Source of the DNA: Chlorogloeopsis sp. ULAP01
GTDB lineage: Bacteria > Cyanobacteriota > Cyanobacteriia > Cyanobacteriales > Nostocaceae
Assembly: GCF_030381805.1 (NCBI RefSeq)
Contig: NZ_JAUDRH010000012.1
Span: forward strand, 186,001 to 250,000
Direction: 5' to 3'
Length of the DNA: 64,000 bases
Position 1 is the first letter of the stretch; each line of letters opens with the position of its first letter. This document shows, piece by piece, positions 42,733-50,863 of the stretch. A program made the translations under genes and the position numbers. The notes under the pieces are model-generated. The model was not told where the DNA came from, did not search any database, and was given only the letters and a program-made list of their open reading frames with translations.

Positions 42733-43659
42733 GTGAACATCGAGCTTCGACACTTGCATTACTTTATAGCTGTGGCGGAAGAGCTGAACTTTGGGCGGGC
42801 AGCTGAACGACTCCACATTGCTCAACCTCCGCTGACTCGGCAAATTCGTCATCTAGAAGAGGAGTTGGGAGTAAAACTCTTTCACCGCACCACGCGCCGG
42901 ATTCAGTTAACAGAGCCAGGCCGAGTTTATTTGGCGGAAGCCCGTCGAGTGCTAGCGCAGATTCAAGAAGGGATTGTTCTGGCACGGCTTGCCAGTCGGG
43001 GTGAGATAGGTCGGCTTGTTATCGGATTTGAGGGTTCCTCTGCCTATGACATCGTGCCGTTGTCGGTAAAGGTCTTCAAAGAACGGTTTCCTAAAGTAAA
43101 CCTAATTGTATACGAGATGACCACAGGCGATCAGGTACAAGCTCTACATAATGCTCACATTGAAATTGGCTTCGTTGTACCGCCACTCTCTAATGCTTGC
43201 AATCTCATGGTTGAAAACATCTTGCGAGAGCCACTAGTCGTAGCTCTACCACAGACACATCATCTCTCTAACCAATCAGAGTTGAATATGGCAAACCTTA
43301 ACGACGAAACCTTCATAATCTGTCCACGCCATCATAAGTGTGGCCTATATGACCATGTAATTGCAGTTTGTCATCAGGCTGGTTTTAGTCCAAGACTCAC
43401 TCAAGAAACTTCGGAGGTGCAAAGTATATTGGGCTTTGTTGCAGCAGGGCTTGGCGTTGCCTTATTACCTGCTTCCGTCACGCATTTACAGAAATCAGGA
43501 GTAGTTTATCGGAGGTTACAACCCCCCACTGCGGAGCTTGAGTTGGCGATCGCCTGGCAAAGAGAGAAATCGTCCCCCATGTTGCCAGCCTTTATTGAAA
43601 TCGTCAAAGAATTTGCTCGTCAAATGGCTAATGAAAACGGCTATCAAACAGGAGAGTAG
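42733..43659 (+). CDS. LysR-family transcriptional regulator
   Basis: This 308-residue LysR regulator starts at a GTG with GGAG upstream. It has a winged helix MNIELRHLHYFIAVAEELNF (recognition helix AAERLHIAQPPLTRQIRHLE) and a C-terminal effector domain (VIGFEGSSAYDIVPLSVKVF, then GLGVALLPASV). It resembles regulators of the CbbR/BenM class in general layout. It is on the same strand as the copper operon and may control it or an unlinked gene. No T-N11-A site was identified. Confidence 0.88.
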   Translation: MNIELRHLHYFIAVAEELNFGRAAERLHIAQPPLTRQIRHLEEELGVKLFHRTTRRIQLTEPGRVYLAEARRVLAQIQEGIVLARLASRGEIGRLVIGFEGSSAYDIVPLSVKVFKERFPKVNLIVYEMTTGDQVQALHNAHIEIGFVVPPLSNACNLMVENILREPLVVALPQTHHLSNQSELNMANLNDETFIICPRHHKCGLYDHVIAVCHQAGFSPRLTQETSEVQSILGFVAAGLGVALLPASVTHLQKSGVVYRRLQPPTAELELAIAWQREKSSPMLPAFIEIVKEFARQMANENGYQTGE

Positions 43660-43735
43660 TTTTTAAATACATCTGAATTCATACACAAAAATTTATTAAT
43701 ACTCATATGGTATGAATTACTTTCAAAAAAAGTAT

Positions 43736-43764
43736 TTGACAAATACTAAATTGTGAAATTATAT
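43736..43764 (+). promoter_or_regulatory. Candidate sigma-70 promoter before the YHS genes
   Basis: TTGACA at 43736 and TTATAT at 43759 are 17 bp apart, near consensus. They lie about 245 bp before the YHS gene at 44009. The rest of 43660-44008 shows nothing else. Confidence 0.35.
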
Positions 43765-44008
43765 CGAATTTTATTCTCTAAAATTTATGTATAAATGTAT
43801 TTATAAAAAGAATGTAAAAATAATTTCAATCTAGTATATTCAAACCTATGATGAATAAAAATTGACTCAAATTAGCCCCAAATAAAGAAAACTTTAAAGA
43901 AGTTACAAACTGGATGCATTTGAGAAATTAATAACTTTTCATAAAAAGCTTTATCAACAAGAAATCTCTTCAAATTCACGAGCTATTTAACCAAAAGGAG
44001 TTGAAATT

Positions 44009-44200
44009 ATGTTTGAAAAACTTTTTAAATGGCGACACAATCAAGTCGGTCAAGAAACGCAAGACAAACTTGCTGTAGATCCTATCTGCGGTATGACAGT
44101 GGAAAAAGCTACAGCACTAAAATCAGAACGAAACGGACAGACCTATTATTTTTGCAGTGCCGTTTGCCAGCGCACCTTTGAATCATCACAAGCCGAGTGA
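44009..44200 (+). CDS. Small YHS-domain protein
   Basis: This 63-residue soluble protein is a single YHS (TRASH-like) metal-binding domain: DPICGMTVEKATALKSERNG, then TYYFCSAVCQRTFE. It is nearly repeated as the N-terminal domain of the ATPase 112 bp downstream, and a third YHS domain is fused to the glucan phosphorylase at 50860. It may act as a copper chaperone delivering to the ATPase. An AAGGAG ribosome-binding site supports the start. Confidence 0.8.
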   Translation: MFEKLFKWRHNQVGQETQDKLAVDPICGMTVEKATALKSERNGQTYYFCSAVCQRTFESSQAE

Positions 44201-44312
44201 ACTTTTACTACAGAAATAAATAACAAATAAATTCAACTTAATGTCTTCGACAACGAAGGGTAAGCAGAGGCACCTGTAAAACTCAAAACTCTAAACAGGA
44301 ATTTGGAGAAAG

Positions 44313-46505
44313 ATGACAAGAACCAACAAGCATACACATCACGGACATACACATGCAAGCACGGTAGCAGCAAATCCGGGAGAGATGGCGAAAGACCCCA
44401 TCTGCGGTATGGTAGTGCCTAAAGCCACATCGCTGAAGACAGAACGAAGCGGATGCACTTACTACTTTTGCAGCCAGACTTGCCTAAACACGTTTTTAGA
44501 TCCTGAAAGAGAACTCAAATCTATGCGGAACCGCGTCACCCTTGCGTTGACGGGGGTGTTGCTTTTGGCAATTCTCAGGGCTGCGGCTTTTCTGGGACTA
44601 GCGGCAGGTGTCACCCTTGTAACTTGGGTTCCCATCCCAGCCCTACCTTGGTTCACGTGGGGCGTATGGCTATTTCTTTTGACTACACCAATACAGTTCA
44701 TTGGTGGGTGGTCATTTTATCTAGGTTCGTGGAATGCTATCCGCACCCGCCACATTAATATGGATTTCCTAATAGCTCTAGGAACCACTGTAGCTTACAT
44801 TTACAGCGTAGTAGTCGTCTTCTTTCCTAACTTGTTGCCTGTTCGAGTCGAAGAGCGTGATGTCTACTTTGAGGTATCCGCTATCATTATTGCCTTTGTC
44901 TTGCTAGGCAAGTACATGGAAGAAATCATCAAGAAGAATTCATCGGCTGCTGTCCGCAAACTCTTGGATCTAAAACCTGCTACCGCAAGAGTTATCCGAG
45001 ATGGGATGGAGATAGAAATTCCAGCAGAGAGTGTGATGGTGGGTGAAACCGTTGTGGTGCGTCCAGGTGAGAAAGTACCAACAGATGGAGTTGTCCTGGA
45101 AGGGTCTTCTTCTATAGACGAGTCAATGTTGACTGGGGAGTCTATACCCGTAGAAAAAAGACCAGGGGCGGAAGTGATTGGCGGAACCTTAAACAAAACA
45201 GGACTTTTCCGCTTTCAGGCTACTCGCGTGGGAGCAGAAACGGCACTGGCTCAAATTATCAAGTTTGTTGAAGAAGCTCAAGGTAGCAGCGCTCAAGTTC
45301 AACGACTTGCTGATAAAGTGACTGGTTATTTTGTCCCTGCTGTGGTGTTGATAGCAATGATTGCCTTTATTGGCTGGTTGCTGGTTGGTAATTTTCCCCA
45401 AGCGTTGCTGGCATTTATTGCGGTACTCATCATTTCCTGTCCTTGTGCCTTGGGAGTCGCTACACCAGCTGCCTTAATGGTGGGTGTGGGTAAAGGTGCA
45501 GAAAACGGGATCTTGATCCGAGGTGGTGAGGTTTTGGAACGCGCTGAGAAACTCTCTACAGTTGTTTTTGATAAAACTGGAACATTGACACGCGGAGAAC
45601 CCAGTGTTACGGATATTGTTGCTTTGACAGATCGTCCAGAAGATGAAATTCTCCGGCTAGCCGCTGCTGTAGAAGCGGGTTCTGAGCATCCTTTGGGTGA
45701 AGCAATTGTACGGGCAGCCAAACACCAAATGCTAGACATTCCCAAAGTCAATGATTTTGAAGCAATTCCCGGACATGGTATTCGAGGAGAGGTGAACAGC
45801 GATCGCATCTTACTGGGAAATCGTCGGTTATTCCAACAACAAGGCTATGCCGTCAGCCCTGAAGTTGAACGCTTATTGACTCAATTGGAATCAGACGGCA
45901 AGACGGCCATGTTGGTTGGTTGCAATGGTCTATTGATGGGGATAGTTGCAGTAGCTGATACGTTGAAGCCAGAAGCTAAGGAAGCAATTGCAGCCTTACG
46001 TAAAGAGAAAGTGAAGGTAGTCTTGCTGACTGGGGATAACCAGCGTACTGCTGAAGCGATCGCTCGTCAAGTGGGAATCGATAGGGTAATTGCTGAAGTT
46101 TTGCCAGGTGATAAAGCCCAAGTTGTCAAAGAAATTCAGCAGCGCGGCGAAGCAGTGGCAATGGTGGGCGATGGAGTAAATGATGCACCCGCACTGGCAA
46201 CTGCTGATATTGGTATCGCGATCGGCTCCGGTGCCGATGTCGCGAAAGAAACAGGAGGCATCATTTTGGTGAAAAACGATGTGCGCGATGTAGTAAAAGC
46301 TATCCGCTTGTCTCGCGCCACCATGATCAAGATTAAACAAAATCTGTTCTGGGCTTTTATTTACAACACGATAGGGCTTCCTATTGCAGCTTTCGGTTAC
46401 TTAAGTCCGATTATTGCCGCTGCTGCTATGGCTTTGAGTTCTCTATCAGTAATTGTCAATTCGTCCCTGTTGAAGGGGTTTAAGTTATCTAGCACATCAT
46501 CCTAG
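44313..46505 (+). CDS. Copper P1B-1 ATPase with YHS instead of HMA domain
   Basis: This 730-residue P-type ATPase has a His-rich N-terminus (MTRTNKHTHHGHTHASTVAA) and a YHS domain (DPICGMVVPKATSLKTERSG, FCSQTC) at about 26-66, in place of the usual HMA domain. The P1B-1 (Cu+) transmembrane signs follow: CPCALGVATPAALM (CPC about residue 376), YNTIGLPIAAFG, and MALSSLSVIVNSSLL. DKTGTLTRG and GDGVNDAPAL mark the catalytic parts. It exports copper or silver. Two small membrane genes follow within 16-70 bp. Confidence 0.9.
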   Translation: MTRTNKHTHHGHTHASTVAANPGEMAKDPICGMVVPKATSLKTERSGCTYYFCSQTCLNTFLDPERELKSMRNRVTLALTGVLLLAILRAAAFLGLAAGVTLVTWVPIPALPWFTWGVWLFLLTTPIQFIGGWSFYLGSWNAIRTRHINMDFLIALGTTVAYIYSVVVVFFPNLLPVRVEERDVYFEVSAIIIAFVLLGKYMEEIIKKNSSAAVRKLLDLKPATARVIRDGMEIEIPAESVMVGETVVVRPGEKVPTDGVVLEGSSSIDESMLTGESIPVEKRPGAEVIGGTLNKTGLFRFQATRVGAETALAQIIKFVEEAQGSSAQVQRLADKVTGYFVPAVVLIAMIAFIGWLLVGNFPQALLAFIAVLIISCPCALGVATPAALMVGVGKGAENGILIRGGEVLERAEKLSTVVFDKTGTLTRGEPSVTDIVALTDRPEDEILRLAAAVEAGSEHPLGEAIVRAAKHQMLDIPKVNDFEAIPGHGIRGEVNSDRILLGNRRLFQQQGYAVSPEVERLLTQLESDGKTAMLVGCNGLLMGIVAVADTLKPEAKEAIAALRKEKVKVVLLTGDNQRTAEAIARQVGIDRVIAEVLPGDKAQVVKEIQQRGEAVAMVGDGVNDAPALATADIGIAIGSGADVAKETGGIILVKNDVRDVVKAIRLSRATMIKIKQNLFWAFIYNTIGLPIAAFGYLSPIIAAAAMALSSLSVIVNSSLLKGFKLSSTSS

Positions 46506-46520
46506 AAAAGGAGGTTTTTT

Positions 46521-46781
46521 ATGATTCATCAACATAGACATTATTCCTTCCAACTTAATAACTTGTCTGCAAACCAGGCACTATTTATTGTCTTCACTGT
46601 TACTGCTTTTTTACTGGTAGCTGTTTCTCGCTCACCTATAGTTTCTATGATTCTTTACGCCATACCACTGGTCTTTATTTTGATGTCTTTTCCTATCTCA
46701 ATTACGTTTTTTAGAAAAAAGCCAGTAGCAAATAATCCACCCTTAATGTTACCACCAGCTAAAAAGCTGATTTCGCTGTAG
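46521..46781 (+). CDS. Small membrane protein, unknown
   Basis: This 86-residue protein begins MIHQHRHYSFQLNNLSANQA and has two helices (LFIVFTVTAFLLVAV and MILYAIPLVFILMSFPISI). AAAGGAGG stands before the ATG. The His-rich N-terminus resembles that of the neighbouring DUF2933 protein, so it could be a divergent relative. It is 15 bp after the ATPase and likely cotranscribed. Confidence 0.65.
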   Translation: MIHQHRHYSFQLNNLSANQALFIVFTVTAFLLVAVSRSPIVSMILYAIPLVFILMSFPISITFFRKKPVANNPPLMLPPAKKLISL

Positions 46782-46825
46782 AGATACACAAGTAGAGAAT
46801 TTCAATTACTACAAGTTAAGAAAAC

Positions 46826-47059
46826 ATGACCCACCAACACAATCATCAATCTAGCACAAGAATATCAGTTGTAAAAATCGCATTGTTTGTCTTTATCGCC
46901 ATCATAGCCTTCTTTCTCATCGCAGAACATTGGGCGCATATAGTTGGTCTTCCGCCGCTATTCTTAATTCTGGGAATTTGTATAATTATGCACTTATTTA
47001 TGCATGGTGGACATGGTGGACATGGAGGAGGCGGTGGAGGCAATAACCAATCTCAATAA
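46826..47059 (+). CDS. DUF2933 small membrane protein
   Basis: This 77-residue protein begins MTHQHNHQSSTRISVVKIAL. It has two helices (LFVFIAIIAFFLIAEHWAHI and PPLFLILGICIIMHLFMHGG) and ends in a Gly/His-rich tail (HGGHGGHGGGGGG). DUF2933 proteins commonly travel with copper-resistance genes. The terminal HGGHGGH can bind metal. Confidence 0.8.
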   Translation: MTHQHNHQSSTRISVVKIALFVFIAIIAFFLIAEHWAHIVGLPPLFLILGICIIMHLFMHGGHGGHGGGGGGNNQSQ

Positions 47060-47114
47060 AGGCAATTGGCACAAAATAACTAGATATATCACCACAAGAT
47101 AAGGAAATTTAACT

Positions 47115-47780
47115 ATGAAAGATATACCTGCTTATGGTCTTTGGTCTTTAGTAATTATCAATTCACTGATATTCATCATTTTTGCCTTCAGCTTCACAAA
47201 GCCAAAAAGTCCTCGTGATTGGCGTTCATTTGGTGCTTTCTCAGCCTTTATTGTCGCGTTATTTACGGAAATGTATGGGTTTCCATTGACCCTTTACTTA
47301 CTATCAGGTTGGCTACAAACTCGCTTTCCACAACTAGATATTTTTTCTCATGATGCCGGACATCTTTGGTGGACAATACTTGGTATGAAAGGCAACCCAC
47401 ATTTCAACTTACTCCACATCCTGAGTAATATATTCATTTTCGGTGGACTCATCTATCTTGGCTCTGCCTGGGAAGTCCTTTACAAAGCCCAACGCAGTCA
47501 CACGCTAGCGACTTCTGGACCTTACGCAACAATTCGTCATCCCCAATATGTAGCTTTTATTATCATCATGTTCGGATTCCTGCTTCAGTGGCCGACAATC
47601 TTGACGTTGTTAATGTTCCCGGTACTGGTGTGGATGTATACACGGCTGGCACGCCAGGAGGAGCGTGATGCACTTGCAGAATTTGGTGATGAGTACCGAC
47701 GCTATGCCGAGAATACACCCGCCTTTTTCCCTCGTTGGGGGAGCGCCAAAAATCGCACAAATAAACATCCTGAAATCTAA
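47115..47780 (+). CDS. Isoprenylcysteine methyltransferase-like membrane protein
   Basis: This 221-residue protein has about five helices and the C-terminal ICMT/PEMT signature ATSGPYATIRHPQYVAFIII followed by MYTRLARQEERDALAEFG and YRRYAENTPAFFP, which forms the SAM-binding and active-site part. Homologues occur often in metal-resistance islands, but the substrate is unknown. It lies between the DUF2933 protein and the multicopper oxidase and is likely part of the same operon. Confidence 0.82.
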   Translation: MKDIPAYGLWSLVIINSLIFIIFAFSFTKPKSPRDWRSFGAFSAFIVALFTEMYGFPLTLYLLSGWLQTRFPQLDIFSHDAGHLWWTILGMKGNPHFNLLHILSNIFIFGGLIYLGSAWEVLYKAQRSHTLATSGPYATIRHPQYVAFIIIMFGFLLQWPTILTLLMFPVLVWMYTRLARQEERDALAEFGDEYRRYAENTPAFFPRWGSAKNRTNKHPEI

Positions 47781-47823
47781 GCTTTCTCGCTCCTATGGAA
47801 TTCATACAGAAGTTTAGTAGATT

Positions 47824-49062
47824 ATGAAATTTAAATTTAGGCGATCGCGACATCTGGTAGTAGTACTCATACTACTGGCTTTAGTACTCAGCCTCCTGAT
47901 TGCAAGACTATACGGTGGCTTTACAACCAGTAGTAAAAATATACAACACGGCAAGTCTATGCCTGGGATGAGTATAGACAACGACTCCATGCCCAGAACG
48001 AATATGGGCGACAACAAATCTCCTGTCCCAGTGTCATCGCTACCATCTACACCCATAAGTAGTGTTACTCAAATGCATGGTTTTGTCATGCCGCCAGGAA
48101 TGATCATGACTTCTGATATGAGCATGGAGGCGATGGAAGACATGGCAGCAGTAGACTTGACAAAGATTTCCTACACGGCTCCTGTCGATGCACGGGGCGA
48201 CCAGATTCTAACACCCAAAATAGAGAACGGTGTTAAAGTTTTTAATCTGGATGTTTCTTTGATTAAGTGGAATATTCTACCGGATGTCCAAGTGGCTGCC
48301 TACGCCTTTAACCATCAAATTCCAGGCCCCCGTATTCAGGTAACTGAGGGCGATCGCGTGCGGATCGTTGTCAAGAACAACTTACCAGAATCAACGAGTG
48401 TCCATTGGCACGGGATGATTTTGCCCAATGCGATGGACGGTGCAGCAAATGTTACCCAGAAGCCAATCGCACCAGGCGCAAGTTTTACTTACGAGTTCAC
48501 AGTTAAGCAACCAGGTACTTACTTTTATCACTCTCATCAGGACGTTGACCGTCAGCAAACCCTGGGAATGTATGGTGCGCTGATCGTCGCTCCTAAGGAT
48601 AAATCCAATACCCCAGCTTATGACCAAGATGTTGTTATACAACTGCAAGAGTGGACATTCAAGCAAGGCTATACCTTCCCGGCAATGCCAATGGAAGGGC
48701 TAATGCCAAACTTCTTCACAATTAACGGCAAGGCTTTTCCCACTACCGAAACAATCAACGCCAAGGTTGGTGAGAAGATCCACTTCCGCTTTATTGGCTC
48801 AAACAATGCCTTCATCCACCCAATGCATATTCATGGTGGCCCGTTCAAAATCATTGAAACAGATAGCAATTCACTACCTGCCACTGCCCAAATTGAGAAG
48901 GATACTATCAATGTGGGTCCTGGTGAACGCTACAACGTGATTTGGACAGCCCGCGATCAGGGTAAGTGGTTACTGCATTGTCACATTCCTCACCATACAA
49001 CAAATGACAACGCTGAAGTACAAGGAGCAGGAGGTTTAACCATGATTATTAATGTTACCTAA
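47824..49062 (+). CDS. Multicopper oxidase, membrane anchored
   Basis: This 412-residue protein has an N-terminal helix (about 12-30), a Met/His-rich linker (GKSMPGMSIDNDSMPRTNMG, MHGFVMPPGM) and the four copper-ligand motifs HWHG (about 193), HSHQ (about 236), HPMHIHGG (about 331) and HCHIPHH (about 384). Such enzymes oxidise Cu+ to Cu2+ or metal-binding organics in the periplasm. The Met-rich linker fits copper substrates. The last motif continues HTTNDNAEVQGAGGL, as in one subgroup of bacterial copper oxidases. Confidence 0.9.
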   Translation: MKFKFRRSRHLVVVLILLALVLSLLIARLYGGFTTSSKNIQHGKSMPGMSIDNDSMPRTNMGDNKSPVPVSSLPSTPISSVTQMHGFVMPPGMIMTSDMSMEAMEDMAAVDLTKISYTAPVDARGDQILTPKIENGVKVFNLDVSLIKWNILPDVQVAAYAFNHQIPGPRIQVTEGDRVRIVVKNNLPESTSVHWHGMILPNAMDGAANVTQKPIAPGASFTYEFTVKQPGTYFYHSHQDVDRQQTLGMYGALIVAPKDKSNTPAYDQDVVIQLQEWTFKQGYTFPAMPMEGLMPNFFTINGKAFPTTETINAKVGEKIHFRFIGSNNAFIHPMHIHGGPFKIIETDSNSLPATAQIEKDTINVGPGERYNVIWTARDQGKWLLHCHIPHHTTNDNAEVQGAGGLTMIINVT

Positions 49063-49180
49063 GCTAAAACAGACTTCTCAACATAGGCAAGCCATTGATT
49101 TTTTACATCAGCTAATAATGCTCAATTTATTATGGCAATGATTCAAGTTTTAAAAACATTAAATTAATAGGAGTTTCATT

Positions 49181-49495
49181 ATGGTATCGCCCACTCACGA
49201 TCGGGAAAATCATCACCTTAGCAGGAACTCTTTTACTAAATTAAGAACGCGATCGCTCTCTCTTGCCACAGCTATAATCACAGGCTTAGTCTACTCAATC
49301 TGTATCCTATTTATTGCCTTAGCACCAAAAGCAGCAATGGCTTTTTTCAGCTACATTCTCCATGCGGACTTGAGCAATATTGCCCGAACAGTTACCTGGG
49401 GAAGCTTCATTGTTGGTCTTCTATTTTGGTCTGTAGGAACGGCTTTATATGCTGCCCTGATAGCTCGACTCTACAACAGCTTTGCAACTAGGTAA
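49181..49495 (+). CDS. DUF5676-like small membrane protein, copy 1
   Basis: This 104-residue protein has two helices (LATAIITGLVYSICILFIAL and VTWGSFIVGLLFWSVGTALY) and the segment MAFFSYILHADLSNI. It is paralogous to the protein at 56123 (MTLFNYIFHIDLTS). Family members sit near copper genes in many bacteria, and their role is unknown. An AGGAG ribosome-binding site is present. Confidence 0.7.
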   Translation: MVSPTHDRENHHLSRNSFTKLRTRSLSLATAIITGLVYSICILFIALAPKAAMAFFSYILHADLSNIARTVTWGSFIVGLLFWSVGTALYAALIARLYNSFATR

Positions 49496-49640
49496 GAAGT
49501 CAAATATACATGAAAAACCTTTGTAATTCTATGGCAGTAATACATGGCGGCTACCTTACTAGGAGCCACTGCACGTCTACATTTAGTACGTCCTGCAAAA
49601 TTAGCAAACATAGAGTACCAGTACAAACACGAGGTATTCA

Positions 49641-49904
49641 ATGAAAATTCAAACAGCTTATTTACCCAATTACTTACCAACCTTGTCTCAATGCGATGAC
49701 AACTACAGTGTAGAAGTCGCAATCCTGCAACGCCTTTTGGTCTTCTACGGCTACCTTAATAGCAATGCTGTTAATGGTGTCTTCGGATCTGACACCGATA
49801 ACGCAGTGAGACAATTTCAACATGACAATGCTCTTTACGAAGATGGCACCGTTGGGCCTCATACCTGGGCGACACTAGCTGGTATCCCTTTCGAGAACAG
49901 TTAG
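49641..49904 (+). CDS. Peptidoglycan-binding domain protein
   Basis: This 87-residue protein carries one PG_binding_1 domain: VEVAILQRLLVFYGYLNSNA, GVFGSDTDNAVRQFQ, then DGTVGPHTWATLAG. No signal peptide is obvious. It may be a fragment of a larger cell-wall protein or act alone. Its place in the copper region is unexplained. Confidence 0.7.
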   Translation: MKIQTAYLPNYLPTLSQCDDNYSVEVAILQRLLVFYGYLNSNAVNGVFGSDTDNAVRQFQHDNALYEDGTVGPHTWATLAGIPFENS

Positions 49905-50050
49905 AGACAGAGGCTCGCAGAGTCGGAATGAAATTGACCAAGGGAGAGTGCGCTAGTGCCGCATATGAGCAGAAGTAAACAATCAGTTGACAAAAGGTCA
50001 AAAGCAAGGGAGTAAAAGATTTTTTAACTTTAAACTTCTGAATACTTGAC

Positions 50051-50099
50051 TTCCGCGTAGACGCACGTAGCGTGGCTTCTCGCAAAGTAGCGGTGCTAG
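50051..50099. repeat. Small dispersed repeat, second copy
   Basis: CGCGTAGACGCACGTAGCG then TGGCTTCTCGCAAAG resembles the repeat at 24290-24383 (GCGTAGACGC ... GGCTTCTCG). It lies in the gap before the DUF1269 gene. Confidence 0.5.
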
Positions 50100-50168
50100 T
50101 GCTTTTCTAATTTTTTTGCAAAACAACCAAATTTAACAATTAAAGCCCAATTTACACAGGAGGAAACT

Positions 50169-50681
50169 ATGAGCGATTTAATTGCTATCGGCTTTAAAGA
50201 TGAGTTTAAAGCAGAAGAGGTTCTGATTGATCTAAGAAAACTGGAACTAGAGTATCTTATCGACCTAGAAGATGCTGCCATTGTTGTCAGAAATAAAGAA
50301 GGCAAAGTCAAGATTAAGCAAACCCAAGAACTCGTGACTTCTGGTGCGTTAACTGGAGGTTTTTGGGGACTGCTTCTTGGTTTGATATTCTTTCACCCAA
50401 TTTTGGCTCTCTTTGGTGCGGCTGCTGGCGCAATTTCGGGAGCGCTCACAGATATTGGCATTGACGATAACTTTATCCGAGAACTTGGTAACACACTAGA
50501 ACCGGGAACATCTGCCCTATTTATACTGGTGAAAAAGTCTACTCCAGACAAAGTTTTAGACGATTTGAGGAAATTTGAGGGTAAGGTTTTACGAACTTCG
50601 CTATCAAAAGAAGATGAAGCAAAGCTACAGGCAGCTTTAACAAAAATTGAAGCCCAAGAAGAGGTTTTCGACAAGATTTAA
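50169..50681 (+). CDS. DUF1269 membrane protein
   Basis: This 170-residue protein starts MSDLIAIGFKDEFKAEEVLI. A DUF1269 region follows with a hydrophobic Gly-rich core (GALTGGFWGLLLGLIFFHPI, LALFGAAAGAISGALTDIG) and the DNFIRELGNTLEPGTSALFI segment. The family is associated with stress and membrane integrity, function unknown. An AGGAGGA ribosome-binding site is present. Confidence 0.8.
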   Translation: MSDLIAIGFKDEFKAEEVLIDLRKLELEYLIDLEDAAIVVRNKEGKVKIKQTQELVTSGALTGGFWGLLLGLIFFHPILALFGAAAGAISGALTDIGIDDNFIRELGNTLEPGTSALFILVKKSTPDKVLDDLRKFEGKVLRTSLSKEDEAKLQAALTKIEAQEEVFDKI

Positions 50682-50758
50682 TTTCCACAACTAACTACAA
50701 AATTTTCATCCTACCCTACGGTTGATGCTACCGCCTATACCAGTAGGGGAGGGAGAAA

Positions 50759-50863
50759 TTGCAGGAATATTATGTTTACGACAATGTGGCCTCAGACTCG
50801 AAAAAAATCAAAGAGTGGGCATCACAAGGGTTAGTAACTATCAGAACAAGAGAAAACCCATGA
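50759..50863 (+). other. Small ORF overlapping the glucan phosphorylase start
   Basis: A TTG start preceded by GGGGAGGG opens a 34-codon frame (QEYYVYDNVASDSKKIKEWA, then SQGLVTIRTRENP) that ends in a TGA overlapping the ATG at 50860 as ATGA. The ribosome-binding site and overlap look like a coupled leader, but the peptide is short and matches no family with confidence. It may be the end of a lost gene. Confidence 0.3.

Noticed and set aside
46846..47043. Minus-strand Pro/Cys-rich frame
   Set aside because: It is the complement of the Gly/His-rich tail of the DUF2933 gene.
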